Positions 25,813-34,327 of a DNA stretch of 64,000 nt are shown one piece after another. The stretch comes from Malonomonas sp036526255 (GTDB taxonomy: Bacteria > Desulfobacterota > Desulfuromonadia > Desulfuromonadales > Geopsychrobacteraceae). The stretch covers positions 1 to 64,000 of the forward strand of contig DATCYW010000079.1 of the NCBI GenBank assembly GCA_036526255.1, read 5' to 3'. Made by a program: the position numbers and the translations under genes. The notes beneath the pieces were generated by a model. The model did not search any database. It worked only from the letters and a program-made list of their open reading frames with translations, and was not told the DNA's origin. The stretch's first letter is position 1, and the number at the start of each line of letters is the position of its first letter.

Positions 25813-27006
25813 ATGGCTCATTTCGACCTGCCTGCCGGTTATCGTTTTGCCGGAGTTGCCAGCGGAATTAAAAAGTCCGGTAAGTTGGACCTGGCGCTGA
25901 TTTGTACTGACCAGCCCGCAGAGTGCGCCGGGGTTTTTACTCGGAACAAGGTCGTTGCTGCACCATTGTTGCTGACCAAACCGCGAATTGCCAACGGCCG
26001 CTGTCAGGCGATTTTGGTGAATAGCGGTAATGCCAATGCCTGTACTGGCGAACCGGGTCTGCAGGTCGCACAAGCAACTGGTCGTCTGATTGCGACTGCG
26101 CTGAATATCGCAGAAGATCTGGTTGCTGTCGCATCGACCGGGGTGATCGGTGTGCAGATGCCACTGGCTCCGTTTGAGACCGGCGTGCCTAAGTTGCTTG
26201 AGGTCTTGTCTGCAGATCAGGCAGATAGGGTCGCCGAGGCGATCATGACCACCGACGCCTACGCAAAAATCGCATCAGCGCGGATCGAGGTTCAGGGTTC
26301 TGAATGTCGCATCCTTGGTTTGGCCAAAGGTGCCGGGATGATTCATCCGAACATGGCGACCATGCTCGGATTTGTCATGACCGATGCCGCTGTCAGCAGC
26401 GAATTTTTAGCATCTGTGCTGCGTGGTGCGGTTGATAACAGCTTTAACTCGATTACCGTCGACGGTGACACCTCGACCAACGACATGGTTCTGCTGCTGG
26501 CAAATGGTGCCAGTGGTGCGCCGCAGATAGTGGCTGGTACACCAGAAGCGGATCGTTTTACCGAAGCCTTGGGGCGGGTTCTGCTCGATCTGGCAAAAAT
26601 GATCGTCCGAGATGGTGAAGGAGCGACCAAGCTGGTGCAGATCAAGGTTACAGGCGCGACCGACAAGCAGGCTGCAAAAACCGCCGCTCGTTCAGTGGCG
26701 ACATCATCGTTGGTGAAGACCGCTTTTTTCGGCGAAGATGCGAACTGGGGCCGGATCATCGCTGCGGTCGGATATTCTGGGATCGACGTAGATCCGGAGC
26801 GGATCAATATCAGCTTCAATCAGGTTGCCGTGGTCAAAAATGGTCTTTCAACCGGACCGGCGTTAGAAGCAGAAGCGACCGCAGTGCTCAAGCTGGATGA
26901 GTTCTGTGTGGTTGTCGATCTGCAGCAGGGTGTTGCCGAATCCAGCTATTACACCTCAGATCTTGGTTTCGAATACGTCAAAATTAACGCAAACTACCGG
27001 ACCTGA
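25813..27006 (+). CDS. argJ: Bifunctional glutamate N-acetyltransferase / ornithine acetyltransferase
   Basis: A 397-residue ArgJ. Family landmarks: GVFTRNKVVAAP, ILVNSGNANACTG, the self-cleavage site KGAGMIHPNMATMLGF (cut between Ala and Thr to give alpha and beta chains) and TVDGDTSTND. It recycles the acetyl group from N-acetylornithine to glutamate in arginine synthesis. The start ATG has GGGGTAGAGG just upstream and lies 3 bases after the previous stop. The extended length and both motifs suggest an intact enzyme. Confidence 0.97.
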   Translation: MAHFDLPAGYRFAGVASGIKKSGKLDLALICTDQPAECAGVFTRNKVVAAPLLLTKPRIANGRCQAILVNSGNANACTGEPGLQVAQATGRLIATALNIAEDLVAVASTGVIGVQMPLAPFETGVPKLLEVLSADQADRVAEAIMTTDAYAKIASARIEVQGSECRILGLAKGAGMIHPNMATMLGFVMTDAAVSSEFLASVLRGAVDNSFNSITVDGDTSTNDMVLLLANGASGAPQIVAGTPEADRFTEALGRVLLDLAKMIVRDGEGATKLVQIKVTGATDKQAAKTAARSVATSSLVKTAFFGEDANWGRIIAAVGYSGIDVDPERINISFNQVAVVKNGLSTGPALEAEATAVLKLDEFCVVVDLQQGVAESSYYTSDLGFEYVKINANYRT

Positions 27007-27016
27007 TCGTATTTCA

Positions 27017-27682
27017 ATGACCAATCCTGCCGCTTTTCTTGATCAGACCCTCCTCAAGCCGGATGTGACCAAGGCCCAGATCGAAGCTCTCTGTGAAGAG
27101 GCTGTAGAGTACGGCTTTGCGGCGGTTTGTCTCCCCCCGGCGTTTGTCGGTCGCGCGGCTGATCTGTTGTATGGTTCTGAGGTCAAGCTGTGCAGCGTGG
27201 TCGGTTTTCCCTGCGGCTACTCCAGTTTGCGCCAGAAGGTGGTCGAAACAGCTGATCTGGTCGCACAAGGGGTGGTCGAGATTGACATGGTGGTGCAGAT
27301 TGGCCAGCTGCTCGAGAATCGCTTCGATGCGGTAGAAGAAGAGATCGCGCAGGTGGTTCTGGCTGCTGGGGATGCCGCCGTAAAGGTGATTATCGAATGT
27401 TGCTACCTGTCTCCGCAGTTGATGCAGTCTGCGACTGAAACGGTGGTGCGTTCCGGAGCTGCTTTTGTGAAAACCTCTACGGGTTTCGGTCCCAGTGGTG
27501 CCCGTTTGGACGATGTTCGGCTGCTGGCGAAGGTCGCCGCCGGCCGGATTGGTGTCAAGGCCGCTGGCGGGATCCGCGATCTGGAAACCTGTCAGGCGAT
27601 GCTGGCCGCTGGCGCAACGCGCGTCGGCACCAGTGCCGGGGTGCAGATCGTTGAACAGTGGCAGGCTTGTTGGGGACGCTGA
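27017..27682 (+). CDS. deoC: Deoxyribose-phosphate aldolase
   Basis: A 221-residue DeoC from ATG 27017, ten bases after argJ; the frame extends upstream into argJ but without a family match. Class I aldolase residues are visible: the Schiff-base lysine in FVKTSTGFG, the acid Asp in EIDMVV, and the second lysine in GVKAAGGIR. It splits 2-deoxyribose 5-phosphate into acetaldehyde and glyceraldehyde 3-phosphate. Next to deoB, it completes deoxynucleoside sugar salvage. Confidence 0.96.
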   Translation: MTNPAAFLDQTLLKPDVTKAQIEALCEEAVEYGFAAVCLPPAFVGRAADLLYGSEVKLCSVVGFPCGYSSLRQKVVETADLVAQGVVEIDMVVQIGQLLENRFDAVEEEIAQVVLAAGDAAVKVIIECCYLSPQLMQSATETVVRSGAAFVKTSTGFGPSGARLDDVRLLAKVAAGRIGVKAAGGIRDLETCQAMLAAGATRVGTSAGVQIVEQWQACWGR

Positions 27683-27683
27683 C

Positions 27684-28862
27684 ATGTTCAGGCGGGTTAT
27701 CCTTATTGTCCTGGATGGTGTCGGTGTTGGTGCACTGTCGGACGCGGCTGATTATGGCGACGCTACCGCCGCAACATTGCCACATGTTGCGACCGCGGTC
27801 GGTGGGTTGTCTCTGCCGAACCTGCAGCACTTAGGTTTAGGGCGGATCGCTGCGATTGACGGGGTTTCTCCGGCTGCTTCGCCTCTGGGGTGCTGGGGGC
27901 GGATGGCCGAGCGTAGCCCGGGCAAGGATTCCGTCACCGGGCACTGGGAGTTGGCTGGCGTTGTCTTGCGTCATCCATTCGCAACTTTCCCAGACGGTTT
28001 CCCTGCAGAGATTATTGAAGCCTTTACTGCTGCCACCGGTTTGCAGCCGCTTGGCAATATTGCCGCCAGTGGAACCGATATCCTGCGTTTGTTGGGTGAG
28101 CAGCATCTGCAGACTGGCCGGCCGATAGTCTATACCAGCAGTGATTCGGTATTTCAGATTGCCGCCCACGAATCAGTTATTCCTCCAGAAGATCTTTATG
28201 TTATCTGCCGGCAGGCTAAAGCCGTCCTGCAATCCCATAATGTCTGCCGGGTGATCGCCCGCCCATTTAGCGGGACTTCAGCGGAGAATTTCAGACGAAC
28301 CGCACAGCGGCGGGATTTTTCGCAGAGCCCCCCAGAAAAGATCCTGCTCGAACGGCTGAGTGAGAGCGGTTTACCGGTTTACGGTGTCGGAAAGATAAAA
28401 GATCTTTACGCTGGCCGTGGTTTGACCGGATCAGTTTCATCCAAGCATAACAGTGACGGGATGGTGAAGACTCTGGCAGCGTTAGAGGAAATAAATGCCG
28501 GGCTGATCATGACCAACCTGATTGATTTTGATATGCTCTATGGGCACCGTCGCGATGCCGAAGGTTTTGCTGCCGCGTTAGAGGCGTTTGACAGCTGGTT
28601 GCCGCAACTTTATGCGTGCATGCGAAGTGATGATCTGCTTTTAATCAGTGCCGATCACGGCTGTGACCCAACTATGCCGGGGACCGATCATACGCGTGAA
28701 TACGTTCCGCTGTTGGCGTGGTCACCGTCGCTTGCAACTGGAATGGAGTTGGGGCTGCGGAGCTGTTTTGCTGATGTCGCCGCGACAATCGCAGAAAACT
28801 TTTCATTGTCTTGTGAAAATGGCAAAAGTTTTTTATCGCAGCTGCAAGTGGCTTCGACGTGA
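27684..28862 (+). CDS. deoB: Phosphopentomutase
   Basis: A 392-residue DeoB starting one base after deoC. Alkaline-phosphatase-fold motifs are intact: VLDGVGVGALSDA at the N-terminus, the phospho-acceptor region SPGKDSVTGHWEL, and C-terminal metal ligands SADHGCDPT and GTDHTREYVPLL. It interconverts (deoxy)ribose 1- and 5-phosphate and feeds DeoC. The much longer upstream frame (from 27495) overlaps deoC and is not real. Confidence 0.96.
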   Translation: MFRRVILIVLDGVGVGALSDAADYGDATAATLPHVATAVGGLSLPNLQHLGLGRIAAIDGVSPAASPLGCWGRMAERSPGKDSVTGHWELAGVVLRHPFATFPDGFPAEIIEAFTAATGLQPLGNIAASGTDILRLLGEQHLQTGRPIVYTSSDSVFQIAAHESVIPPEDLYVICRQAKAVLQSHNVCRVIARPFSGTSAENFRRTAQRRDFSQSPPEKILLERLSESGLPVYGVGKIKDLYAGRGLTGSVSSKHNSDGMVKTLAALEEINAGLIMTNLIDFDMLYGHRRDAEGFAAALEAFDSWLPQLYACMRSDDLLLISADHGCDPTMPGTDHTREYVPLLAWSPSLATGMELGLRSCFADVAATIAENFSLSCENGKSFLSQLQVAST

Positions 28863-28895
28863 TGCTGTAGGGTTGGTATTGAAGGTGAGGGAGTG

Positions 28896-29282
28896 ATGAT
28901 GAACAAAATTATTCTATTTCTCCTTATTGGTAGTTGCTGGATCTCGGTTGCGTTTGCGGCGGAACTGGTGGTCGCCGAATCCGCGATTACTACAGCGATA
29001 GAAAATCAGCAGCCCGTTGATCAGGTTGGCAGCTATCCAGCAGATTTCGGTAAGCTTTTCTGTTATACTCGGATTCTCGGCGCAACGACAGAAACTTCAA
29101 TTACCCATGTCTGGTATTTTCGTGATCATGTCATGGCGGAGGTGGTCTTGCCGGTCGTTTCGGAAAACTGGCGAACCTATTCGTCAAAGCGTTTCTTGCC
29201 GCAATGGGCTGGGCAGTGGCGAGTCAAAGTCATTGATACTGATGGGAACGAGCTCGCAGACATTCCCTTCCTGCTCGAGTAA
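28896..29282 (+). CDS. Exported DUF2914-like small protein
   Basis: A 128-residue protein; the GTG 28893, ATG 28896 and ATG 28899 starts all lie behind GAGGG. The signal peptide ends SVAFA. The mature part resembles DUF2914: AELVVAESAITTAIENQQPV, a central FCYTRILGA...ITHVWYFRDHVMAEV and a C-terminal GQWRVKVIDTDGNELADIPF. Function of the family is unknown; it often appears as a small periplasmic beta-domain. A strong two-way terminator follows. Confidence 0.72.
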   Translation: MMNKIILFLLIGSCWISVAFAAELVVAESAITTAIENQQPVDQVGSYPADFGKLFCYTRILGATTETSITHVWYFRDHVMAEVVLPVVSENWRTYSSKRFLPQWAGQWRVKVIDTDGNELADIPFLLE

Positions 29283-29284
29283 AA

Positions 29285-29323
29285 ACTAAAAAAGGCGACT
29301 GCTGATCAGTCGCCTTTTTTAGT
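29285..29323. terminator. Bidirectional rho-independent terminator
   Basis: A 17-bp perfect stem, ACTAAAAAAGGCGACTG (29285-29301) pairing with its complement at 29307-29323 around a 5-base loop. A-run on one side and T-run on the other, so it serves both the DUF2914 gene (plus) and the MucR-like gene (minus). Confidence 0.92.
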
Positions 29324-29340
29324 TTTATTGATTTTTCCGT

Positions 29341-29766
29341 TTATTTCTTTTTACCGCGAGCGGCACGCGCTTTTGCTAGATTGTCGGCAAGTCCACGATC
29401 AACGGCCATCTGGCGGCGGCTTTCGGAGTAATTTTTTGATGCCAATGACTGGCTGCGGGGAATGTCGAACTGTTTGCGGTACTCTGACGCGGTCATTTCA
29501 TGTGAAGTTTTCAGGTGGCGGGAGAGGGTTTTAAATCCTTTTCCGCAGATCATGCAGATGATTTTATCTTTACCGAAGGCTTTTTTTCTGGAAATTGCCG
29601 GTGTTTCTTCGGCAACTTCTTCACTTGCTACAATGTCGCCTTTTTCCAGTGCAGAAAGTGCAGAGTGAACCTCTTTCAGTTCTGTGATTAACTCATCTTT
29701 TGACATTGGGGTGGTTGAAGCGTGGGCAGCAATAATTTCTGCAGCCATTTCCATGATAGTTGCCAT
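29341..29766 (-). CDS. MucR/Ros-family transcriptional regulator
   Basis: A 141-residue protein with the family's C-terminal C2H2 zinc-finger region: CMICGKGFKTLSRHLKTSH, then MTASEYRKQFDIP. The N-terminal half (MATIMEMAAEIIAAH...) is the oligomerisation part. MucR/Ros proteins are DNA-binding silencers that prefer AT-rich targets and often repress their own gene. A long inverted repeat stands in the AT-rich region upstream (see 29828). Target genes here are unknown. Terminator shared with the convergent gene. Confidence 0.9.
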   Translation of the reverse strand: MATIMEMAAEIIAAHASTTPMSKDELITELKEVHSALSALEKGDIVASEEVAEETPAISRKKAFGKDKIICMICGKGFKTLSRHLKTSHEMTASEYRKQFDIPRSQSLASKNYSESRRQMAVDRGLADNLAKARAARGKKK

Positions 29767-29827
29767 CTGTGATTTCCTCCGTTAGGGTTGTTTTGTTCTT
29801 TTTAACGTAAAGTTTTATCCCCCCGAT

Positions 29828-29864
29828 TGTCTCGTCAGTATTATTAGACGAAAAAAGTGAGACA
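29828..29864. promoter_or_regulatory. Inverted repeat between MucR-like and dGTPase genes
   Basis: TGTCTC (29828-29833) and GAGACA (29859-29864) are inverted around an AT-rich centre that also contains CGTC...GACG (29833-29836 and 29847-29850). It lies about 62 bases upstream of the MucR-like start in a 245-base AT-rich divergent region. Candidate operator, possibly autoregulatory; no other promoter in this gap was convincing. Confidence 0.35.
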
Positions 29865-30011
29865 ACGCAAGAGCTAAAAATATATTAAAACATAAAAAAT
29901 GTGTATTTCTATCACTATTGCACTTTTAGTAATCTAGCAGAATGTTCTTCAGTTAATTGTGAAGATTTTTTTTTAAAGTAACGACTATTGAAGAGATGTA
30001 TGAGGAAAAGA

Positions 30012-31052
30012 ATGGATATCAGAAAAATTACTGAAGGGCATGAAGAAAAATTTCTTTCGTCGGGGGCTTGCCAGAGTCGGCGAACTCTAGGCCGTAAATT
30101 CGCTGGTCAAGAATGTTCTATCCGAACTGTTTTTCAGCATGATCGTGATCGAATCTTGCATTGCAAAGCTTTTCGGCGCTTGAAATACAAAACCCAGGTT
30201 TTTCTTTCTCCGGAAGGGGATCATTATCGAACCCGCCTCACGCACACGCTTGAAGTTTCTCAGGTTGCTAGAACTGTCGCGCGTGCCTTGCGTCTGAATG
30301 AAGATCTCACTGAAGCGATCGCATTGGGTCATGATTTGGGTCATACGCCTTTTGGTCATGCCGGCGAGCGGGTGCTTGATGAGCTTTTACCCGGTGGTTT
30401 TCACCATGTACGCCAGAGTTTGCGGGTTGTGGATATTCTGGAGAAGGATGGCCGCGGCCTGAACCTTACCTTTGAGGTTCGCGATGGAATTATTAAGCAC
30501 TCAAAAGGGCGGGGCGGTCTGCTGACCCCGGATGCCGATTCGCGAGCAAAGACTCTCGAAGGGCAGGTGGTTCGTTTGGCGGATATTATTGCCTATCTGA
30601 GTCACGATCTAGATGATGCTATTCGCGGCGGAGTTATTCGCCAGGCAGATATTCCAACGCAGATTTCCGCCGTTGTCGGCCTTAGGCACTCAGCGCGCAT
30701 TGATCGGATGGTACGCGATCTGATCGCAAGTTCTCTTGCGACGGATGTTCTGGAAATTAGAATTTCTGCAGAAATGGATGCGGCAGTTCGGGCTCTGCGT
30801 CACTGGTTGTTCGAAAATGTCTATCAATCGGATCTTGTGCACCAGGATTTTATTAAGGCTTCTCGAGTGTTGCGTGAGCTTTATCTTTGCTTTGTCGACA
30901 ATGAAGAATTATTTCTGCAGCATGGCGGTCGTCGCTTTCAAGGTGATGCTCTTGAAGTGTCGGTGGCTGACTTTATTGCCGGAATGACAGACCGTTTTGC
31001 ACTGACCCTGTTTAATCGACTGTTTATGCCGCAGCCCTGGCGCAACATCTGA
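30012..31052 (+). CDS. dgt: Deoxyguanosinetriphosphate triphosphohydrolase-like HD protein
   Basis: A 346-residue HD-domain protein. Motifs: RLTHTLEVSQVARTVAR, the metal-binding HDLGHTPFGHAGE and DIIAYLSHDLDD. Dgt-type enzymes hydrolyse dNTPs to deoxynucleosides plus triphosphate. The frame opens at TTG 29988, but ATG 30012 has GAGG six bases upstream and is preferred. It is shorter than E. coli Dgt, matching the type-2 dGTPase-like subfamily. Substrate preference cannot be read from sequence. It lies near deoC and deoB, although not in their operon. Confidence 0.92.
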   Translation: MDIRKITEGHEEKFLSSGACQSRRTLGRKFAGQECSIRTVFQHDRDRILHCKAFRRLKYKTQVFLSPEGDHYRTRLTHTLEVSQVARTVARALRLNEDLTEAIALGHDLGHTPFGHAGERVLDELLPGGFHHVRQSLRVVDILEKDGRGLNLTFEVRDGIIKHSKGRGGLLTPDADSRAKTLEGQVVRLADIIAYLSHDLDDAIRGGVIRQADIPTQISAVVGLRHSARIDRMVRDLIASSLATDVLEIRISAEMDAAVRALRHWLFENVYQSDLVHQDFIKASRVLRELYLCFVDNEELFLQHGGRRFQGDALEVSVADFIAGMTDRFALTLFNRLFMPQPWRNI

Positions 31053-31087
31053 TGTGTTGTAATTTATTGGAATTTCCTATGGAAAGC

Positions 31088-31116
31088 TTGACAGTCTATA
31101 CCCGTCATGCTAATTT
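31088..31116 (+). promoter_or_regulatory. Sigma-70-type promoter for the CheW-like operon
   Basis: TTGACA (31088-31093, perfect), 17-base spacer, TAATTT (31111-31116) with a TGC extended element before it. Transcription would begin near 31123, favouring the ATG at 31168 over the TTG at 31132 as start of the next gene. Confidence 0.5.
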
Positions 31117-31167
31117 TTATCGCGGTTTCTATTGGATAATCAGGAGGTTCCATCGTTAAGGGATGGC

Positions 31168-31620
31168 ATGACTCAGGCCGTTGCAAGAAAGCTGATCTTT
31201 CGATTGGGCGGGGTTGCGTTCTCGCTGGATCTCTCTTTCATCGTTGAAATCTGCGAACCGGACACTGCTCTTCTTGATACCTCTTGTGCCGATACCGATG
31301 CTGGAATTGTCGGATCGCTGAGCTTCAGGAATACCAAGGTGCCTGCCATAGACCCGGCGCTAGTTTTCGATCTTCCCGCGTCGATTCCGTATTCTGCTAA
31401 AACAGCGCTTCTCTTGAACAGTTCGGAAGGGAACTGGGCGTTGTTGGTCGATCGGGTCGGTGAAATCAGTCAGGCGGACAAGTTCAAACCGCTGGTAATC
31501 CCGCCGCTGTTGCGCGGGACGATCGGTGGTTCTTATTCGCAGGTTGAATTGTTTGACCGCGAACCGGTTGTGTGCTTTGAGCCGGAGTGTTTTTACGGTG
31601 CCACCGGACTTGCCATATGA
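31168..31620 (+). CDS. CheW-like protein 1
   Basis: A 150-residue single CheW-fold protein (KLIFRLGGVAFSLDLSFIVEIC, GSLSFRNTKVPAIDPALVF, ALLVDRVGEI, FKPLVIPPLLRG). CheW couples receptors to CheA kinases. I prefer ATG 31168, with AAGGGA 4 bases upstream; TTG 31132 would add 12 residues. It overlaps the next CheW-like gene by 4 bases (ATGA). No CheA or receptor gene lies in the window, so partners are elsewhere. Confidence 0.75.
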   Translation: MTQAVARKLIFRLGGVAFSLDLSFIVEICEPDTALLDTSCADTDAGIVGSLSFRNTKVPAIDPALVFDLPASIPYSAKTALLLNSSEGNWALLVDRVGEISQADKFKPLVIPPLLRGTIGGSYSQVELFDREPVVCFEPECFYGATGLAI

Positions 31621-32030
31621 GTCGTTTCGGATTGTTTCGTGCTCATGCCATTGCTTACGCTATCCCATTGCCGCGTTTGCTTAAAGTGTTGTCCGGCGAG
31701 CGCTGCTATCCGCTGCCGCGGTTGCCGAGGACTGTTACAGGAGTGGTCGTCTGGGATGAGCAGTTGATCCCACAACTCGACCTGGACCGCTTGCTGGGCT
31801 GTTCAGTAGAAGTCGTCGGACAGGCAGTTTATCAGGTGCTGGTGGCTTCTGAATGTGGCATACTGGCGCTGTCGGCAGATCAGACCTGTGGCATTGTCGC
31901 TGGCGAATCCGGCGAACTGGTGACGGTAACAGACAAAGCAAATCCTGGAATTACCGGAGATTTTCATTTTCAGGGAGCCGTATTCCATATTCTCGACATA
32001 GATAGTTTGGCAATCGATTTGACCCAGTAA
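31617..32030 (+). CDS. CheW-like protein 2
   Basis: A 137-residue CheW-fold protein (LFRAHAIAYAIPLPRLLKVL, TGVVVWDEQLIPQLDLDRLL, LALSADQTCGIVAGESGELV, FHFQGAVFHILDID). Starts within the stop of the first CheW-like gene, so the two are co-translated. It is more divergent and may not bind CheA in the standard way. Ends 43 bases before the receiver protein gene, with GAGGAGA before that start. Confidence 0.68.
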   Translation: MSRFGLFRAHAIAYAIPLPRLLKVLSGERCYPLPRLPRTVTGVVVWDEQLIPQLDLDRLLGCSVEVVGQAVYQVLVASECGILALSADQTCGIVAGESGELVTVTDKANPGITGDFHFQGAVFHILDIDSLAIDLTQ

Positions 32031-32073
32031 TCCTGGTGAATAGAGCCTTCTACAGGCCTGCGAGGAGATATCA

Positions 32074-34194
32074 ATGACGAAAAAACTGCTGCTGGCCGAT
32101 GACAGTATTACGATACAGAAAGTCATCGGTATAATCTTCGAAACAGAAGACTACCAGCTTCTGGTAACCGATAACGGTGATGATGCATTTACCAAGGCGC
32201 TCGAGGAATTTCCTGACCTGGTGATTGCCGATATTTCCATGCCCGGAAAGGATGGTTTTGAGCTCTGTCAGGCGATCAAGTCAGACCCACGACTCTCAGC
32301 CACGTCGGTCATGTTGCTGCCAGGCACCTTTGATCATTTTGATGAGCAGCGGGCGCAAAGCGTCGGTGCCGACGGCTGGTTGACCAAGCCCTTTGAGTCG
32401 CAGGCTCTGCTTAACAAGGTTGCACAACTGCTGGAGACTGAACCGGTTCGTGTCGCTGGGGCGGCTTCTGCGCCAGCTTTTGCTGCTGTTGAAGCTGTTG
32501 AGGAGCCGACTGCTGATTTTGCCCTGCCGGCATACGATGAAGGCTTGGACGCAGCTGCCGCTGCTCCAGTCGTAGACGAAGCAGTGCTGGGGCTGGATGA
32601 GATTGATGTGGATGACGCAGCAGCGCAGCCAGAAGAGTCCGCCGATGACATATGGGATGCGATTTCCTTTGAAGAAGATGATCTGTCGCCAGCGGTTGAA
32701 GAGGCGGTAAGGCCTTCTTTTGTTGCTGCTGAAGAAGTGCCAACTGACGCCGAAGAGGTTGTTGAGACCTTTGTGTCTGAAGATACTTATCAGGCCGTGA
32801 CCGCGGCACCTGTAGAGTCAGAACCTGCTTTTGGTTTCGCTGACGAAGATTCATCTGCAGCGTCGGATGAAACTGTTAGCGACGAAGCAGCGTTCAGTGC
32901 GAAGGATTCCAGGGTAACAGAGGAGCCCATGGAGCTCGAGCCTGCTGAATTGGAACCACTGGAGCTTGAGGCTGCTGAGCTGGGGCCTGCTGAATTGGAA
33001 CCACTGGAGCTTGAGGCTGCTGAGCTGGAGCCTGCTGAATTGGAACCACTGGAGCTTGAGGCTGCTGAGCTGGAGCCTGTTGAGTTGGAACCACTGGAGC
33101 TTGAATCTGCTGAATCTGCAGAGTCATATTCGCTTCCAGGTGACAGCGTCAAAGAATCGTATGGATTGCAGGATGAAGTGATGGAGGCACCGTCCTTTGC
33201 CGCGTCTGATGTTGGTTTTGAGGAGCTTGAGCCTCTCCATCTGTCTGACGAAACGGCTGATGTCGAAGAATTGGCCGTTGAAGAACCGCTAGCGACAGAG
33301 ATGGCGACTTCGGATATGCCGATGTTCGCTGCCAGCGAAGCTGCTGCAGAAGAAACTTCTTTTGTGTTGGAGGAAGGCGACGAAGAAGAGATTCTCGATC
33401 TGGCGGATGAAGATATTCTTGATGAGGAACCTCTGATAGAGGATGATCGTGCTGAGGTTTCAGGGCTGTATGACGTCGCCACTGATGGTGTTACTGAACA
33501 AGCGCCATACGAAGTGGAAACCAGTGTTGATGAGCCCGAGCTGCTGAACGAGGCGGTAGGTGCCGGGGAGCCTGATCTTCTTGATGGCGAAGACGCAATT
33601 GCTGACGAGCCGGAATCTCTTGAAGTCGATGGATTTGTTGCAGCGGAACCTGAGTTGGTCGAGCTCGAAGACGAGGTTGTCGCCGATCAAGGCTTCAGTG
33701 CCCAAGAGGAGCCGTTTGCCGAAGAGGCCGCAGCACCATCGACTGAATTGGAAACATCTGAAGAGGTTGCGGAGTTCTCTGCCGAGCCGTTTGAGGAGCA
33801 GTTTTCAGCTGATGATGGAGTGGCCTCACAAGATGCGCTGGCTGCATCGGATGTTGAAGAGGATGACGGCTTTTATTTTGATGCGTCAGAAACCGAAGAG
33901 TCGGCAGTCGCAGACGTGTCGACCGAGGTTGCCGCTGAAGTTGGTGGTGTATCGGTCGCAGCGGCCGTAGCGGCAGCAAGTTTGTCGCCGGAGGCAGAGA
34001 TTGAGCAGGTCGAGCAGCAGCTGCGACAGCTTTCAGAGGAAGATCTAAGAGAGGTCGTCGCCAGGGTCGCCGGACCGATTATCGAAAAGCTGGCCAGCGA
34101 GATGTTGCAGCAGATCGCCTGGGAGGTCGTTCCTGATCTGGCAGAAACGATGATCCGCGAAGAGATCCGTAAGATCAAGCACGCCGACGCATAG
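32074..34194 (+). CDS. Receiver protein with long acidic repeat region and conserved C-terminal helix domain
   Basis: A 706-residue protein. Residues 1-120 are a receiver domain (LLLADDSITIQKVI, phospho-Asp in DLVIADISMPG, LTKPF). Residues about 130-630 are low complexity and extremely rich in Glu, Asp and Ala, including four tandem 15-residue repeats. The last 75 residues form a well-defined helical domain (QLRQLSEEDLREVVARVAG, IAWEVVPDLAETMIREEIRKI) that I recall from many deltaproteobacterial receiver proteins. Together with the two CheW-like genes it probably forms a chemosensory-type signalling unit. The disordered acidic tail may act as a tether. Confidence 0.82.
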   Translation: MTKKLLLADDSITIQKVIGIIFETEDYQLLVTDNGDDAFTKALEEFPDLVIADISMPGKDGFELCQAIKSDPRLSATSVMLLPGTFDHFDEQRAQSVGADGWLTKPFESQALLNKVAQLLETEPVRVAGAASAPAFAAVEAVEEPTADFALPAYDEGLDAAAAAPVVDEAVLGLDEIDVDDAAAQPEESADDIWDAISFEEDDLSPAVEEAVRPSFVAAEEVPTDAEEVVETFVSEDTYQAVTAAPVESEPAFGFADEDSSAASDETVSDEAAFSAKDSRVTEEPMELEPAELEPLELEAAELGPAELEPLELEAAELEPAELEPLELEAAELEPVELEPLELESAESAESYSLPGDSVKESYGLQDEVMEAPSFAASDVGFEELEPLHLSDETADVEELAVEEPLATEMATSDMPMFAASEAAAEETSFVLEEGDEEEILDLADEDILDEEPLIEDDRAEVSGLYDVATDGVTEQAPYEVETSVDEPELLNEAVGAGEPDLLDGEDAIADEPESLEVDGFVAAEPELVELEDEVVADQGFSAQEEPFAEEAAAPSTELETSEEVAEFSAEPFEEQFSADDGVASQDALAASDVEEDDGFYFDASETEESAVADVSTEVAAEVGGVSVAAAVAAASLSPEAEIEQVEQQLRQLSEEDLREVVARVAGPIIEKLASEMLQQIAWEVVPDLAETMIREEIRKIKHADA
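32941..33120 (+). repeat. Four tandem 45-bp coding repeats
   Basis: Units begin at 32941, 32986, 33031 and 33076, each encoding a variant of PAELEPLELEAAELE. The first three are almost identical at DNA level; the fourth has drifted (PVELEPLELESAESA). In-frame, so copy number can change without breaking the gene. They generate long spurious frames on the minus strand. Confidence 0.93.
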
Positions 34195-34220
34195 ATAGAA
34201 TCCATCAGTTTACTTCTTCT

Positions 34221-34270
34221 AAAGGGGGGAGGTAGGGAGGTCTTGACTTCCTCGCCTCCCCCCTTTATTG
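34221..34270 (+). terminator. Probable terminator after the receiver gene
   Basis: AAAGGGGGGAGG (34221-34232) pairs perfectly with CCTCCCCCCTTT (34255-34266). The following T-run is short (TTTATTG), so efficiency is uncertain. Confidence 0.65.
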
Positions 34271-34327
34271 TCCCCCGGATACCTGTTATTACGTCCATAA
34301 AATTGATCGATAAAGGACCCGTCTGTC

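Noticed and set aside
32941..33120. CRISPR-like repeats
   Set aside because: Repeats are contiguous, in frame and without spacers; protein-coding repeats.
32790..33482. 230-codon minus-strand frame rich in Ser
   Set aside because: Shadow of the Glu-rich repeats in the receiver gene on the other strand; low complexity and no start signal.
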